Shown here: positions 17,501-24,884 of the stretch, in pieces | Layout of the letters: every line of letters starts with the position of its first letter | Position numbering within the stretch: the first letter of the stretch is position 1 | NCBI GenBank assembly: GCA_965203605.1 | Contig: OZ241902.1 | Coordinates: forward strand, 2,480,001-2,544,000 | From: JAPOUP01 sp965203605 | Lineage (GTDB): Bacteria > Pseudomonadota > Alphaproteobacteria > Rhodobacterales > Rhodobacteraceae | Reading direction: 5' to 3' | Length of the DNA: 64,000 nucleotides | Translations under genes and position numbers: made by a program | Notes under the pieces: model-generated | Database searches by the model: none | What the model was told of the DNA's origin: nothing | The model's input: the letters and a program-made list of their open reading frames with translations, nothing else

Positions 17501-19818
17501 CAAAGAGACCCGGCAACAGGTCGCAGGCCATCCACAACGCCGATCAACTTGAGGAAGTCGAGCCATTGACGCTTGCCGTCGCCACGGACCACCGGCCAGT
17601 CCGCGAAACCCAAAAGGAGGGAGTCCCGCGCCCGCCGACAGTCGGGCGACACATTCGCCGCCTGAACCAAGAAGTTCTCCAATGTCTGGCCGACCGACGT
17701 CCACGAAGAAGAAAATGCCGTCTGCGTCGCTGGCTGCCAGCCGCCTGATGTCGGTACATGCAGTTGAGCGCTCTGAAGCGCCTTTTGGACCTTGGAACCG
17801 GTCGAACTCCACACCTTGAATGCCCACATCAAGGCTTCCCGCCGACGATTATCATTTGCACGTTGGCCCAAGGCGGTCCCGAGGCTGGAAAGCGCTTCCA
17901 TCGGGTCGTACTCGCGCACGAGGTCTGAGTCGATGAATGCAGTCAACGTGTCTCGCTTGAACGCGATACTCTCCTCGACGAAGCGGTAGCGCCGGATCAG
18001 CGTCGCTGGTGGTAGCGGAACACCATCCTTGTCACGCCGCTTCCTTGTTAATTCGCTGCGCACGAAGACCTTGGCTCCATTTTCAGCATCGTATCCACCT
18101 GCAGGCCGTAGCTTTTTCGATCGATCAAGGATGATTGACTTGCCCGCCAACGCGTTGAGATTCTCATCAGTGGCGACGAAGATGCGATTTAGATCTTCGT
18201 AAAAGCGTGACCAAGTGCGTGCCGCGGCCTTCCGTTCGGCGAGGGAGCCTGCGAACCGTTCAGACCATTCAGCAAGGAGCTCGCCACGAGGAACCACATC
18301 AACGTACTTGCGGTCCGCCATTACCTTGAGGCGGTCGAGCCGATCTCCGTCGATTGCCGGTGCCACCAGTCGGGCATCCGCCCGCTTGGCGATTTCCGCC
18401 GCCTTCATCACTGAGAATGACTCTTCGGGCCAGACTTTGACCTCAGACAGGCTGCCCCAGCGGACTTCGTCGACTCCAATCATCGGGATGACGGGCGCAC
18501 CTGCAAGTGAACTACCCATTCCGTCAAGTGCTGCGTCTAGAGTCTTAGCATGTCTGCCGGTCCACGCGACGAGATCAAAGACCGTGCGCTGGGGAATCTG
18601 CGGGATCGCCTGCCCAGCAATATGAAGTGCCGCATGGGCACACGCTTCCGCCGCAGCCTTCATCAGTGTCGCGTTCAATGGCAAGTCGAAGTCCGCATCA
18701 CGTCGGTCGATGTCTGTGAAGAAGGGCGCGTCCAGATACCCGAACAGCGGTGAGATTGCTGAATCGCCCATGGGCATAAAGTTGTAGAAGCGTCCCGCGG
18801 CCACCGCTCCGGGGGACAGTCCGACGGCGACTGAAACGGTCGGCTGGCCCTTCCACTCCAGCCAGCGTTTGATCTGCGGCACTCTGGACTCGCTTCGTTT
18901 GACTGCATCGAGCACGCGTGCCTTATCGACTTCATACCGCACCACGAGAAAACGCCTGTCCTCGCCAACCCTGACTTCGTCCAAGCGACAGCCCTCCATT
19001 CTGGGCACCTCACCGAGGGTGATTGAGCGCCGCCGTAAACGCCGCCGGAGAACAGGGCCGTTCGGTTTCTCCACGTCGATGCGAAAGTCCGCAATGCGGT
19101 CCAAGAACAGGAGGAGAGGCACCTCAAGGTCCGCTATTTGCTGGACTTGGCGTTTCGCCAACTCGATCGCCCCCGCCTTGCGCAGAGGCACGACGACGAC
19201 GCTCGCGTAGCCTAAGCGTGCGTACGAGACCACCTCATCCGACTGTTCTGACAGCGGTAGGGGTACAAGGTAGCGTGGGATCGATTGGGCAACCTCGCGG
19301 GCAAGAACCATATCTCCATGGTGCGAGCCAAGCAAGGCTTCAATCTCGTCCAATGTTGCAAATCGAAAGCAGTAGCCATCGAACCGACGAACCGACTCCC
19401 CTCTCCCAATGCGCGAGAATATTCGAACATCGTCGGTTAGCGCTTCGACACTTCGAAACCCCAGACCCTTGTTGCCAATACTGTCGCCAATCTCTTTCGA
19501 AGTCATCGCGAGATTCATAATTGCTTCGACGTCTTTCCAGCGGAAGCCGGTGCCGCCGTTAGCGACGCAAAGGGTGCCGTCTGTCGCCGAGCGAATAGTG
19601 AGGCGTACGGCAATCCGCCCGCGATCTTCGGCCCGATGTGCATCGTGCGCGTTTTGTATCAACTCATACAGAACCCGATCGCCATACTCGGTTCCGATCA
19701 CCTCGTTCAGATTCCGCAGACTCTCGTAAACCTTGATTTTGTTCCGGTGCGCTATCACGGCGTGCTCCAGCACGGCTTGAGCCTGTTGGTTCAGTTTGTC
19801 AGCCGGAACTCCGATCAT
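14515..19818 (-). CDS. Giant GHKL ATPase with C-terminal DUF3883 (NO VEIN-like)
   Basis: A 1767-residue protein. Residues ~30-200 form a GHKL/sacsin-type ATPase: N-box YGDRVLYELIQNAHDAHR, G1 box VANGGTGFRWKDVEAIMNLA and G2 box IGNKGLGFRSVEAL. The ~1400-residue middle is unrecognised and probably helical. Residues ~1630-1750 match the DUF3883 (NOV_C) domain, with a PD-(D/E)XK-like core DAAGYDFCVKT...WLYEVKSS that could be a nuclease or nucleic-acid binder. Plant NO VEIN proteins share this architecture, and prokaryotic relatives are frequent in defence islands. An ATPase-gated effector is plausible but not shown. No frameshift is visible over 5.3 kb, so the gene is probably functional. The start at 19818 gives a natural N-terminus (MIGVPADKLNQQ). 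Confidence 0.85.
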   Translation of the reverse strand: MIGVPADKLNQQAQAVLEHAVIAHRNKIKVYESLRNLNEVIGTEYGDRVLYELIQNAHDAHRAEDRGRIAVRLTIRSATDGTLCVANGGTGFRWKDVEAIMNLAMTSKEIGDSIGNKGLGFRSVEALTDDVRIFSRIGRGESVRRFDGYCFRFATLDEIEALLGSHHGDMVLAREVAQSIPRYLVPLPLSEQSDEVVSYARLGYASVVVVPLRKAGAIELAKRQVQQIADLEVPLLLFLDRIADFRIDVEKPNGPVLRRRLRRRSITLGEVPRMEGCRLDEVRVGEDRRFLVVRYEVDKARVLDAVKRSESRVPQIKRWLEWKGQPTVSVAVGLSPGAVAAGRFYNFMPMGDSAISPLFGYLDAPFFTDIDRRDADFDLPLNATLMKAAAEACAHAALHIAGQAIPQIPQRTVFDLVAWTGRHAKTLDAALDGMGSSLAGAPVIPMIGVDEVRWGSLSEVKVWPEESFSVMKAAEIAKRADARLVAPAIDGDRLDRLKVMADRKYVDVVPRGELLAEWSERFAGSLAERKAAARTWSRFYEDLNRIFVATDENLNALAGKSIILDRSKKLRPAGGYDAENGAKVFVRSELTRKRRDKDGVPLPPATLIRRYRFVEESIAFKRDTLTAFIDSDLVREYDPMEALSSLGTALGQRANDNRRREALMWAFKVWSSTGSKVQKALQSAQLHVPTSGGWQPATQTAFSSSWTSVGQTLENFLVQAANVSPDCRRARDSLLLGFADWPVVRGDGKRQWLDFLKLIGVVDGLRPVAGSLWESGPGWKWNHLIRNGSEKEALDEDWCQEALRSSCGYPNTNYRRKEMDEAWRLPGQLEHAELPDSAKELFHELVFRHLEAYNTGYFTFNIGRFERAVRNWDEQELPTPLATFLRSKAWIAVTSQKEEPEFRRARESWAARTRRDRPPRFLGCLSDTVSRLFEDSEELGDLVFGDALGLRDWHGKDAVPDRLQALAVVAPSLEIHDRTDFRREYRRAWSELSGTDALLHNDLDLAIIRHSRLETLSGSRKTPPTVIVAHKAQESVAKILSSTGHAVLEIGDASTEKVAERLAATGAFMPHQIDGGGVRLLVDGEPFVPRSSDPPLFSLQLGWLPEVVVLGRQILAERLELGVQLATVERRIRAIRVRRCWSITLVVDEEEVSPQGTMNWFVFEDSELPTLILSDALPLTWRTLSAELSGAIQRLIDSRLRFVEPLLLRLAMDQDPHTLDRPSDERLAAALKCDEEILHEHRAALRTDVEHILNLLIPVVAYFGGVALARQLKFDAERTRGGFDVSPWLRSNFSLSEPKPMDLIAACNRAPNRAELRRVLDLDYERFNSVLSVLGESALSNEVELRSMYDAYLEQMRLGILERLRRHHASDFREGRDLAVYVSRKSLAFLEFDPEWVTTRETLNYETVEAHVMRLLDEVLGQNDEVSLPSSRGLLERNRKVARDFASRAVSIVCAWCRRNQVPVEEPWKGENPQVVTRHLENAGLLDFDPIENLSIFALCHRACCWPNGMPQTLEPVALGLDQATVEEEAKRRERERQSRIIEERSIDFVGVKLDPVDPSFGDLFRQLAEQSIADDESWFERCKRPRLAEFAETNGGGGSLGIGANCGKGRRGKEPVQERRQAMGIASEWRAYQFLRRHHGEVVTETCWISRNRAHFFGSDEGDDAAGYDFCVKTPQAEWLYEVKSSMEDTGEFELTPNEIRVAASVRAHGRRQYRILYVPFVFSPDRWRVLILPNPMGDGTRNRFKQVGRGSVRFRFETSIVNKTL

Positions 19819-20244
19819 GCGTAAAGCGCTTTCTCCAATTGCCCTACCATGGTGATCATTGTTTTACCCTGAACCAGTTTGCGACCGTACAGCGATTCGA
19901 TATTGCCTACGTCGGCTCAAAACAGTGTTGGCGTCGATGCGGCTACCATTACATCGAATGCCAAGAAACGGACCACGCCGCCATGCCGACCGTCATTACC
20001 ACACGACGCGACGACCGCGCCACCCCGAGGTGTCAGGGAAGTGTCTTGATTACCGCGACCGTCAATTTCCGGCCGACCTCGAAAAACTCTTGGCGGTTAT
20101 CACAAACCCCACTTCCATTCCGAGGTGCAACACCGGCCATCGCGGCTTATCGCAACGTGAGCAAGCGATACAATCAATCATCATGTCCGCAGCCAATTCG
20201 TCCCAGCGTCAATCGCAAGCAAGTCATCCGCTAAAGCGAAACGC
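19819..20244. other. Intergenic, nothing recognised
   Basis: About 425 bases upstream of the giant ATPase gene and downstream of the broken FitB-like toxin gene. Open frames on the plus strand have no resemblance to known families. The stretch next to 19818 must contain the promoter of the giant gene, but I could not pick out convincing -35/-10 boxes. Confidence 0.4.
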
Positions 20245-20666
20245 TCATGCAGCCTTCCAAGGATTGATCAATTCGACGCCAGTGTCCATGAAGTCCTTAA
20301 CGTTGCGGGTCGCCACAGTCATGCCCTGTGAGCGCACGATGGCCGCGGTCTGACAATCCGCCTGCGATACAGGACGACCGGCAGCGCGGCAATTGGCAGC
20401 AATCTCGGCATAGGCCCGCGCCGCTTCGCTGTCGAACGGGAGAACCCTGCCAGCGAACAGACTGCCAAGCGTTTGTTCGGCAGCATCTACCAGACCTCGA
20501 CAGCGCGCGCCACTTGGCAGTATGGCGATGCCGGTGCGAATATCAGCTTCCGTGACCGCTGTGACAAACAGTTGTTGCGTGGCAGGCCATCAATCCAGTA
20601 GAGAACATCCGGGTTCGGCGTGTCGCGCATCAATTCGGACACAACGTTAGTGTCAAGATGGAACAC
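20245..20666 (-). pseudogene. FitB/VapC-type PIN-domain toxin, frameshifted
   Basis: On the minus strand a GTG at 20666 opens FHLDTNVVSELMRDTPNP, the N-terminal PIN segment with the first catalytic aspartate, and runs into WIDGLPRN. Near 20565-20580 the frame breaks by one base. In the next frame the rest of a FitB-like toxin is readable: TEADIRTGIAILP, FAGRVLPFDSEAARAYAEI, VSQADCQTAAIV and ATRNVKDF, ending INPWKAA at 20245. The PIN acidic residues would all be present if the single base were restored. The gene follows the antitoxin gene by a few bases, the usual order. Either a genuine loss-of-function mutation or an assembly error would explain it. If real, the RNase toxin is dead and only the antitoxin remains. 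Confidence 0.8.
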
Positions 20667-20673
20667 GGCGGTC

Positions 20674-20907
20674 TCAATCAAAGCGCATCGGATCGCGCGA
20701 AGGTAACTCCAGTTCCATACCACCGAATGGCTTGAACAATTCGTGGATCGCCGCACCCAGACCTTTTGCAGGCACAATCCCCCGCCCGACCGCTTCGCGA
20801 AGGATCAGCCGGACTTCCTCTTCCATGGAACGGCCATTGCCGGCTGCGCGCTTGCGCAACCCTATCTTGACGGCGTCATCGAGATTCCTGACCGTAATAC
20901 TCGCCAT
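20674..20907 (-). CDS. FitA/StbC-type ribbon-helix-helix antitoxin
   Basis: A 77-residue antitoxin. The N-terminus MASITVRNLDDAVKIGLRKR followed by AAGNGRSMEEEVRLILREA is the diagnostic ribbon-helix-helix DNA-binding segment of FitA-like proteins. It binds its own promoter and neutralises the partner PIN toxin through its C-terminal tail. The start at 20907 (ATG) fits the family; an in-frame extension to 20961 is untypical. The stop is 7 bases before the toxin GTG, consistent with a two-gene operon. The gene is intact, whereas the toxin is frameshifted. Confidence 0.85.
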   Translation of the reverse strand: MASITVRNLDDAVKIGLRKRAAGNGRSMEEEVRLILREAVGRGIVPAKGLGAAIHELFKPFGGMELELPSRDPMRFD

Positions 20908-21478
20908 CGCCACGCCCTCCGTCTGCGTGTGATCGCAGACTAAGATGTACCCGCGATGCAATCAAGCGAAAGCCGAAGTTTCACGTCTTTAGTATCGTGA
21001 GACCTGCTCGGTCACCTTCCAATCCTCAAGGACACAGGCAGCGATACCGTTAGGCACTCGGACTGTGAAATCACGCACCGAGTGCTGCCCCGGGGAAGCT
21101 TCCCGGTCGGTAGACATCAGCTGCAGCCTGCAGTCGGGGGACCGGTGCGCAAGCAGAGGCAAGATGCTCCCTGAAACGGATCATGCAATTCCACAACACT
21201 TTCAAAATCCGGGGCTTGGCCCATCCTGACCCAATAGGGTGGGCACGGGCTTCCCTCGCCTGACTAGGGCGTCCTCATAAGGGGTTGGGGACGCACTTGA
21301 GAAAGGGTCCCAGGGAGAGTCGCCCAAGCTTCTGTCAGGTTGACCCAATAGAAACCGTTCAAAGGGATGTGCTCACCCGATCTCAATTGGGTTGACCTCA
21401 ACTCTGCCACAAGCCCAATTCCGTTGAGAAACGACCGCCTTTCCCTGCATTGCTTGGCACTCAATCCATGCGGAAGGT
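20908..21478. other. Intergenic, no gene recognised
   Basis: About 570 bases between the antitoxin start and the ccmE stop. It should contain the FitAB promoter/operator and marks the right edge of the accessory block that separates ccmE from ccmF. A loose mirrored pair around GTTGACCCAAT and ATTGGGTTGACC (21339-21395) is visible, but it is not a clean inverted repeat and I assign no function. Confidence 0.4.
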
Positions 21479-21922
21479 CTATTCGTCTGATCCTTGGAAG
21501 ACGCCCTGTTCCTTCAGTGCGTCGACGACCTCCCGGGGCATGTAGGTCTCATCATGTTTGGCAAGGATTTCGCTAGCCTGGAACGTTCCGTCGACCAGCC
21601 TGCCGGTACCGATCATGCCCTGACCTTCGTCGAACAGATCTGGAAGTACGCCTTTAAAGGTAACGTCAACGGATGCCCCACCGTCGGTCACGGAAAATGT
21701 CACCGCTCCATTTTGCCCTCGCATTAGCGAGCCCTCCTCAACCAGCCCGCCGAGACGAAAAATCTCATTCGGTGGCGGTGGACGATCCATCACTTGGCTT
21801 GGTGAATGAAAGAAATTAATGCCGTCCCGCATGGCGTAGCCAATCAGCCCGGTCGCGAGGGAAAGAGCGACAGCGGTGATCAGAATCACCTGGATACGCC
21901 GTCTCTTCCTAAGACCCATCAT
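21479..21922 (-). CDS. ccmE: Cytochrome c maturation haem chaperone CcmE
   Basis: A 147-residue periplasmic haem chaperone anchored by one N-terminal helix after a basic start (MMGLRKRRR). The OB-fold domain follows. The covalent haem-binding histidine lies in ILAKHDETYMP near the C-terminus, together with the tyrosine that supports the haem iron. It receives haem from CcmC and hands it to CcmF. The ATG at 21922 is preceded by GGAG at eight bases; a GTG nine bases earlier is possible. It lies downstream of argC on the same strand. Its usual downstream neighbour ccmF is 13 kb away, so the cluster appears to have been split by insertion. Confidence 0.95.
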   Translation of the reverse strand: MMGLRKRRRIQVILITAVALSLATGLIGYAMRDGINFFHSPSQVMDRPPPPNEIFRLGGLVEEGSLMRGQNGAVTFSVTDGGASVDVTFKGVLPDLFDEGQGMIGTGRLVDGTFQASEILAKHDETYMPREVVDALKEQGVFQGSDE

Positions 21923-21995
21923 TAGGAACACTCCACATGCAGAGGTCTCACATCCTGGGACGGCAAAGGGTCGCGCACTGGCTTCCTGATCACGC

Positions 21996-23024
21996 TCACG
22001 GGTATACCGGAGCGAGCATCAGCCCAGCGGTCTCATCCTCACCCAGCATCAGGTTCGCATTCTGGATCGCTTGGCCAGATGACCCCTTGGTTAGGTTGTC
22101 CAGCGTCACGATCACAGTGGCACGGCCTTCGATACGATCACCCACCACGCCGATATGCACAAAATTCGAGCCGCGCACATCCTTCATCGCCGGTGCCTGA
22201 CCAAAGGGAAGAACGTCAACGAAAACCTCGCCGGAATACGCTTCCGTGAGGCAGTGATGAATGGCTTCGGGTTGACCGTGAAGGTAGGCCGACAGGAGAA
22301 TTCCACGGGTCGCGGGAATCAAATGAGGCGTAAACATGATTCGAACAGATCGGCCAGCCACTTCGGACAGTTCCTGATCGAATTCACCGAGATGCCTGTG
22401 CACCCCTCCAAGCGAATAACCTTTCGCGTTCTCAAACAGTTCCGAGAACAGCAGGTGTTCCTTCAATGACCGACCGGCACCAGAAGCACCAGCCTTGAGA
22501 TCCAGGATGATCCGATCAAGGTCGATCAGTCCGGCTTCCATCAGCGGTCTCAACGCAAACTGCCCAGCCGCGGCATTGCAGCCAGTGCCAGCAACCAGTC
22601 GAGCGGACTTGATCCGGTCGCGGTTGAATTCGGTCAATCCATAGACCGCTTCGCGTTGATGCTTCACCGCCTCATGCCGCTTGCCGTACCATGCTTGGTA
22701 GGCTTCTGGGTCGCGCAACCTGAAATCAGCGGAGAGATCAACGATCTTTACCGTACCCGGCAGGTCGTGGATGACCGCTTGGCTGGTTGCATGTGGCAAT
22801 GCGCAGAAACAGAGGTCAATGTCGCCAAAATCGATGTCCTCGATCTTTCTCAAAACCGGCAAGTCGAGGTGACGCAGATGTGGAAACACTTCGTCCATCG
22901 CCATGCCAGCACGGCGGTCTGCGCTGAGAACCACGATGTTCAATGAGGGATGGGTCGCGATCAATCGAACCAATTCCGCACCTGTATAGCCGGAAGCACC
23001 AAGTATGGCGATGTTATGTGGCAT
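21996..23024 (-). CDS. argC: N-acetyl-gamma-glutamyl-phosphate reductase
   Basis: A 342-residue enzyme of arginine biosynthesis that reduces N-acetyl-glutamyl-phosphate to the semialdehyde with NADPH. The N-terminal Rossmann motif is ILGASGYTGAELVRLI, the active-site cysteine lies in VAGTGCNAAAGQFALRPL, and the catalytic histidine region is GVHRHLGEFDQEL. The start at 23024 (MPHNIAILGASGYTG) is preferred over an in-frame start 33 bases upstream because it matches the family. It sits between murI and ccmE on the same strand. Length is that of the standard (type 1) ArgC. Confidence 0.96.
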   Translation of the reverse strand: MPHNIAILGASGYTGAELVRLIATHPSLNIVVLSADRRAGMAMDEVFPHLRHLDLPVLRKIEDIDFGDIDLCFCALPHATSQAVIHDLPGTVKIVDLSADFRLRDPEAYQAWYGKRHEAVKHQREAVYGLTEFNRDRIKSARLVAGTGCNAAAGQFALRPLMEAGLIDLDRIILDLKAGASGAGRSLKEHLLFSELFENAKGYSLGGVHRHLGEFDQELSEVAGRSVRIMFTPHLIPATRGILLSAYLHGQPEAIHHCLTEAYSGEVFVDVLPFGQAPAMKDVRGSNFVHIGVVGDRIEGRATVIVTLDNLTKGSSGQAIQNANLMLGEDETAGLMLAPVYP

Positions 23025-23083
23025 GGTGAACTGTTCCCGCTGTCTCCGAACGGCCATTTAAGCCGATCCGCCTTAAGGCGCAA

Positions 23084-23896
23084 TCAGGCAGAAAGAAATG
23101 TAATCCTACGCCGCAGGAACCGCGTAGCCTGGTCAGAAACCCTCGCAGGATCGCCGGTCGTCAGATACGCTGCTTCCGTCCCTGGCCCAAGCATGTCCGG
23201 ATGGCGCACAAGGTAATCGGAGAGGCTGGCTGCGACGAGCTTTGGCTGGGAATAGACTGCAACGCCCGATCCAAGTGCCTCCCTGAACACGCTTTCCAGC
23301 AGCGGGTAATGCGTGCATCCCAGAACGGCGGCCTGAGGTTCCGGCATTTTGCGCTTGAGCGCTTCGACGTGACTGCGGACAAGTGCTCCGGCAAGTTCAA
23401 GATCCCCTTCCTCAATGGCGTCAACGACCCCTCCGCAGGCCTGGGCTTCAACATCCACACCGATCGCACGAAAGGCCAGTTCGCGCTGGAAGGCACGGCT
23501 GCGTACGGTGGCGGGAGTCGCGAATAGAGCTACGTGCCTTACCTCCACCTCGCGCGGCGGAGAGTTGTCTCCCCAATGTCTCTCGGTCAGCGCCTCAATC
23601 ATGGGAACGAAAACTCCCAGGACGCGCCTATCTGGCGGCACCCAGTTCTCCTGCATCCGCCTAAGCGCCGCTGCGCTAGCGGTGTTGCAGGCCAGTACCA
23701 CCAGATTGCAACCCGTCCCGAACAACCGTGCCACTGCAGCGGTGGTGAGACCATAGATATCATCGGCGTCTCGTACGCCGTACGGATTGTGCGCGTGATC
23801 GGCGAAGTAGACGAAAGGAACGTCGGGCAGCACTCGCATGGCCTCTTCGAGAACGGTCAGTCCTCCCAGTCCAGAATCAAATATTCCGACAGCCAT
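23084..23896 (-). CDS. murI: Glutamate racemase
   Basis: A 270-residue cytoplasmic racemase that makes D-glutamate for peptidoglycan. The first catalytic cysteine is in VVLACNTASAAALR and the second in AVLGCTHYPLLE. The N-terminal GIFDSGLGGLTVL segment and YFADHAHNPYG are family hallmarks. Length is standard. The gene starts just inside the end of a small upstream frame and is followed 60 bases later by argC on the same strand, so co-transcription is likely. No anomalies were seen. Confidence 0.95.
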   Translation of the reverse strand: MAVGIFDSGLGGLTVLEEAMRVLPDVPFVYFADHAHNPYGVRDADDIYGLTTAAVARLFGTGCNLVVLACNTASAAALRRMQENWVPPDRRVLGVFVPMIEALTERHWGDNSPPREVEVRHVALFATPATVRSRAFQRELAFRAIGVDVEAQACGGVVDAIEEGDLELAGALVRSHVEALKRKMPEPQAAVLGCTHYPLLESVFREALGSGVAVYSQPKLVAASLSDYLVRHPDMLGPGTEAAYLTTGDPARVSDQATRFLRRRITFLSA

Positions 23897-24213
23897 ACGG
23901 ACCTCATGTCTTCCAACGCTCCTCGTATTCGAATCCGAACTCTGTGGCTTCGAAAGGTCTCGGTGACAGCGAATAGGTCCGATGGCGAAGAAATGCCATC
24001 AGGGATCTTGAATTGCCCCCTATGGGCCGCTGGTTCGTCCGGATCAATTCGCTCCGCGATGACGACGCGCAGCGGCGCATCCACCCGCGCCCCCAACTCC
24101 TTGATCAACAAACCCACCCGGAGCGAATGGTGCAGGTGGCAGGCAATCTGGAGCAGTCGCGAATTCTGCCTATCGAAGGAAACGGGCACAATGACGCCGG
24201 ATTTCATGGTCAT
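23857..24213 (-). CDS. Hypothetical protein upstream of murI
   Basis: A 118-residue open frame (MTMKSGVIVPVSFDRQNSRL...) ending 40 bases inside murI. I do not recognise the family. The composition (balanced, with hydrophobic patches such as LLQIACHLHHSLRVGLLI) is more protein-like than most shadow frames. A long overlap with murI and no clear ribosome-binding site argue against it. It could be a remnant of a longer gene or a chance frame. Confidence 0.3.
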   Translation of the reverse strand: MTMKSGVIVPVSFDRQNSRLLQIACHLHHSLRVGLLIKELGARVDAPLRVVIAERIDPDEPAAHRGQFKIPDGISSPSDLFAVTETFRSHRVRIRIRGALEDMRSVWLSEYLILDWED

Positions 24214-24884
24214 CTTCGTCGTGAAGGTGAGTCAGGCTGGATCCATCCGGCGGGCGAACGGCCTTCGCGGTGTCGCCAATGTTCCGTCGGGGAAGACAGT
24301 AATCGCGCCTCCTCAAGCGAAATATTACAATGCCTTCTTCCAAGTCTTCGGATGGAGCGTGGTCGCCTCCTTGGTTCCATCAAGGGAAGTTGGCAGCAGG
24401 GAGCGGTTCCTCGGCCTTACGAAACACATGGTTAGCGGGAAGGCGGAGTCGCCCGTCAGATTCTGAGAGGATGTCCCATCATCAAGCCATCCAGAATCCC
24501 ACAGCGATGGCTCGAATTTACGATCAAGGGACCGGTGGACAGCATGTCTGTCAAGCTGCCACCACCGGCATCAAGGTCAAGGCAGAACCGTTCAACCATG
24601 ACGCTCCAGAATCCACGCCCCTCTCCGATGTCCGCCTTATGGCCTCGGCACGCTTGACTGACCGAAGACGGCCGGTCGCGTTTTCCACAATGCGGACTTA
24701 CGGCAGGTCCAGCAAGCAACCACGAGGAACGGGCTCAACTGATTTCCCGCACAGGGTGGTTTGGGAATGCATCCGGCGTCTCCACCAATGCGGGATGGAG
24801 ATCGGCATGTAGGCTGATCTCGGTTTCAGCCGCCCATTGTGACGGAACTATGGCAAACCACTATCCGCGGCAGCGATACAGCCG
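24214..24884. other. Intergenic, no gene recognised
   Basis: About 670 bases between the murI side and the end of the indolepyruvate oxidoreductase gene. Several short frames exist on both strands, but none shows conserved motifs, a ribosome-binding site or protein-like composition. It may be a degraded gene; nothing more can be supported. Confidence 0.4.

Noticed and set aside
14677..19729. Numerous plus-strand frames opposite the giant ATPase
   Set aside because: None has a recognisable domain; the minus-strand 1767-codon frame with clear motifs explains the DNA.
24330..24812. A 160-codon plus-strand frame between murI and the oxidoreductase
   Set aside because: Low-complexity polar composition, no ribosome-binding site and no recognisable motif.
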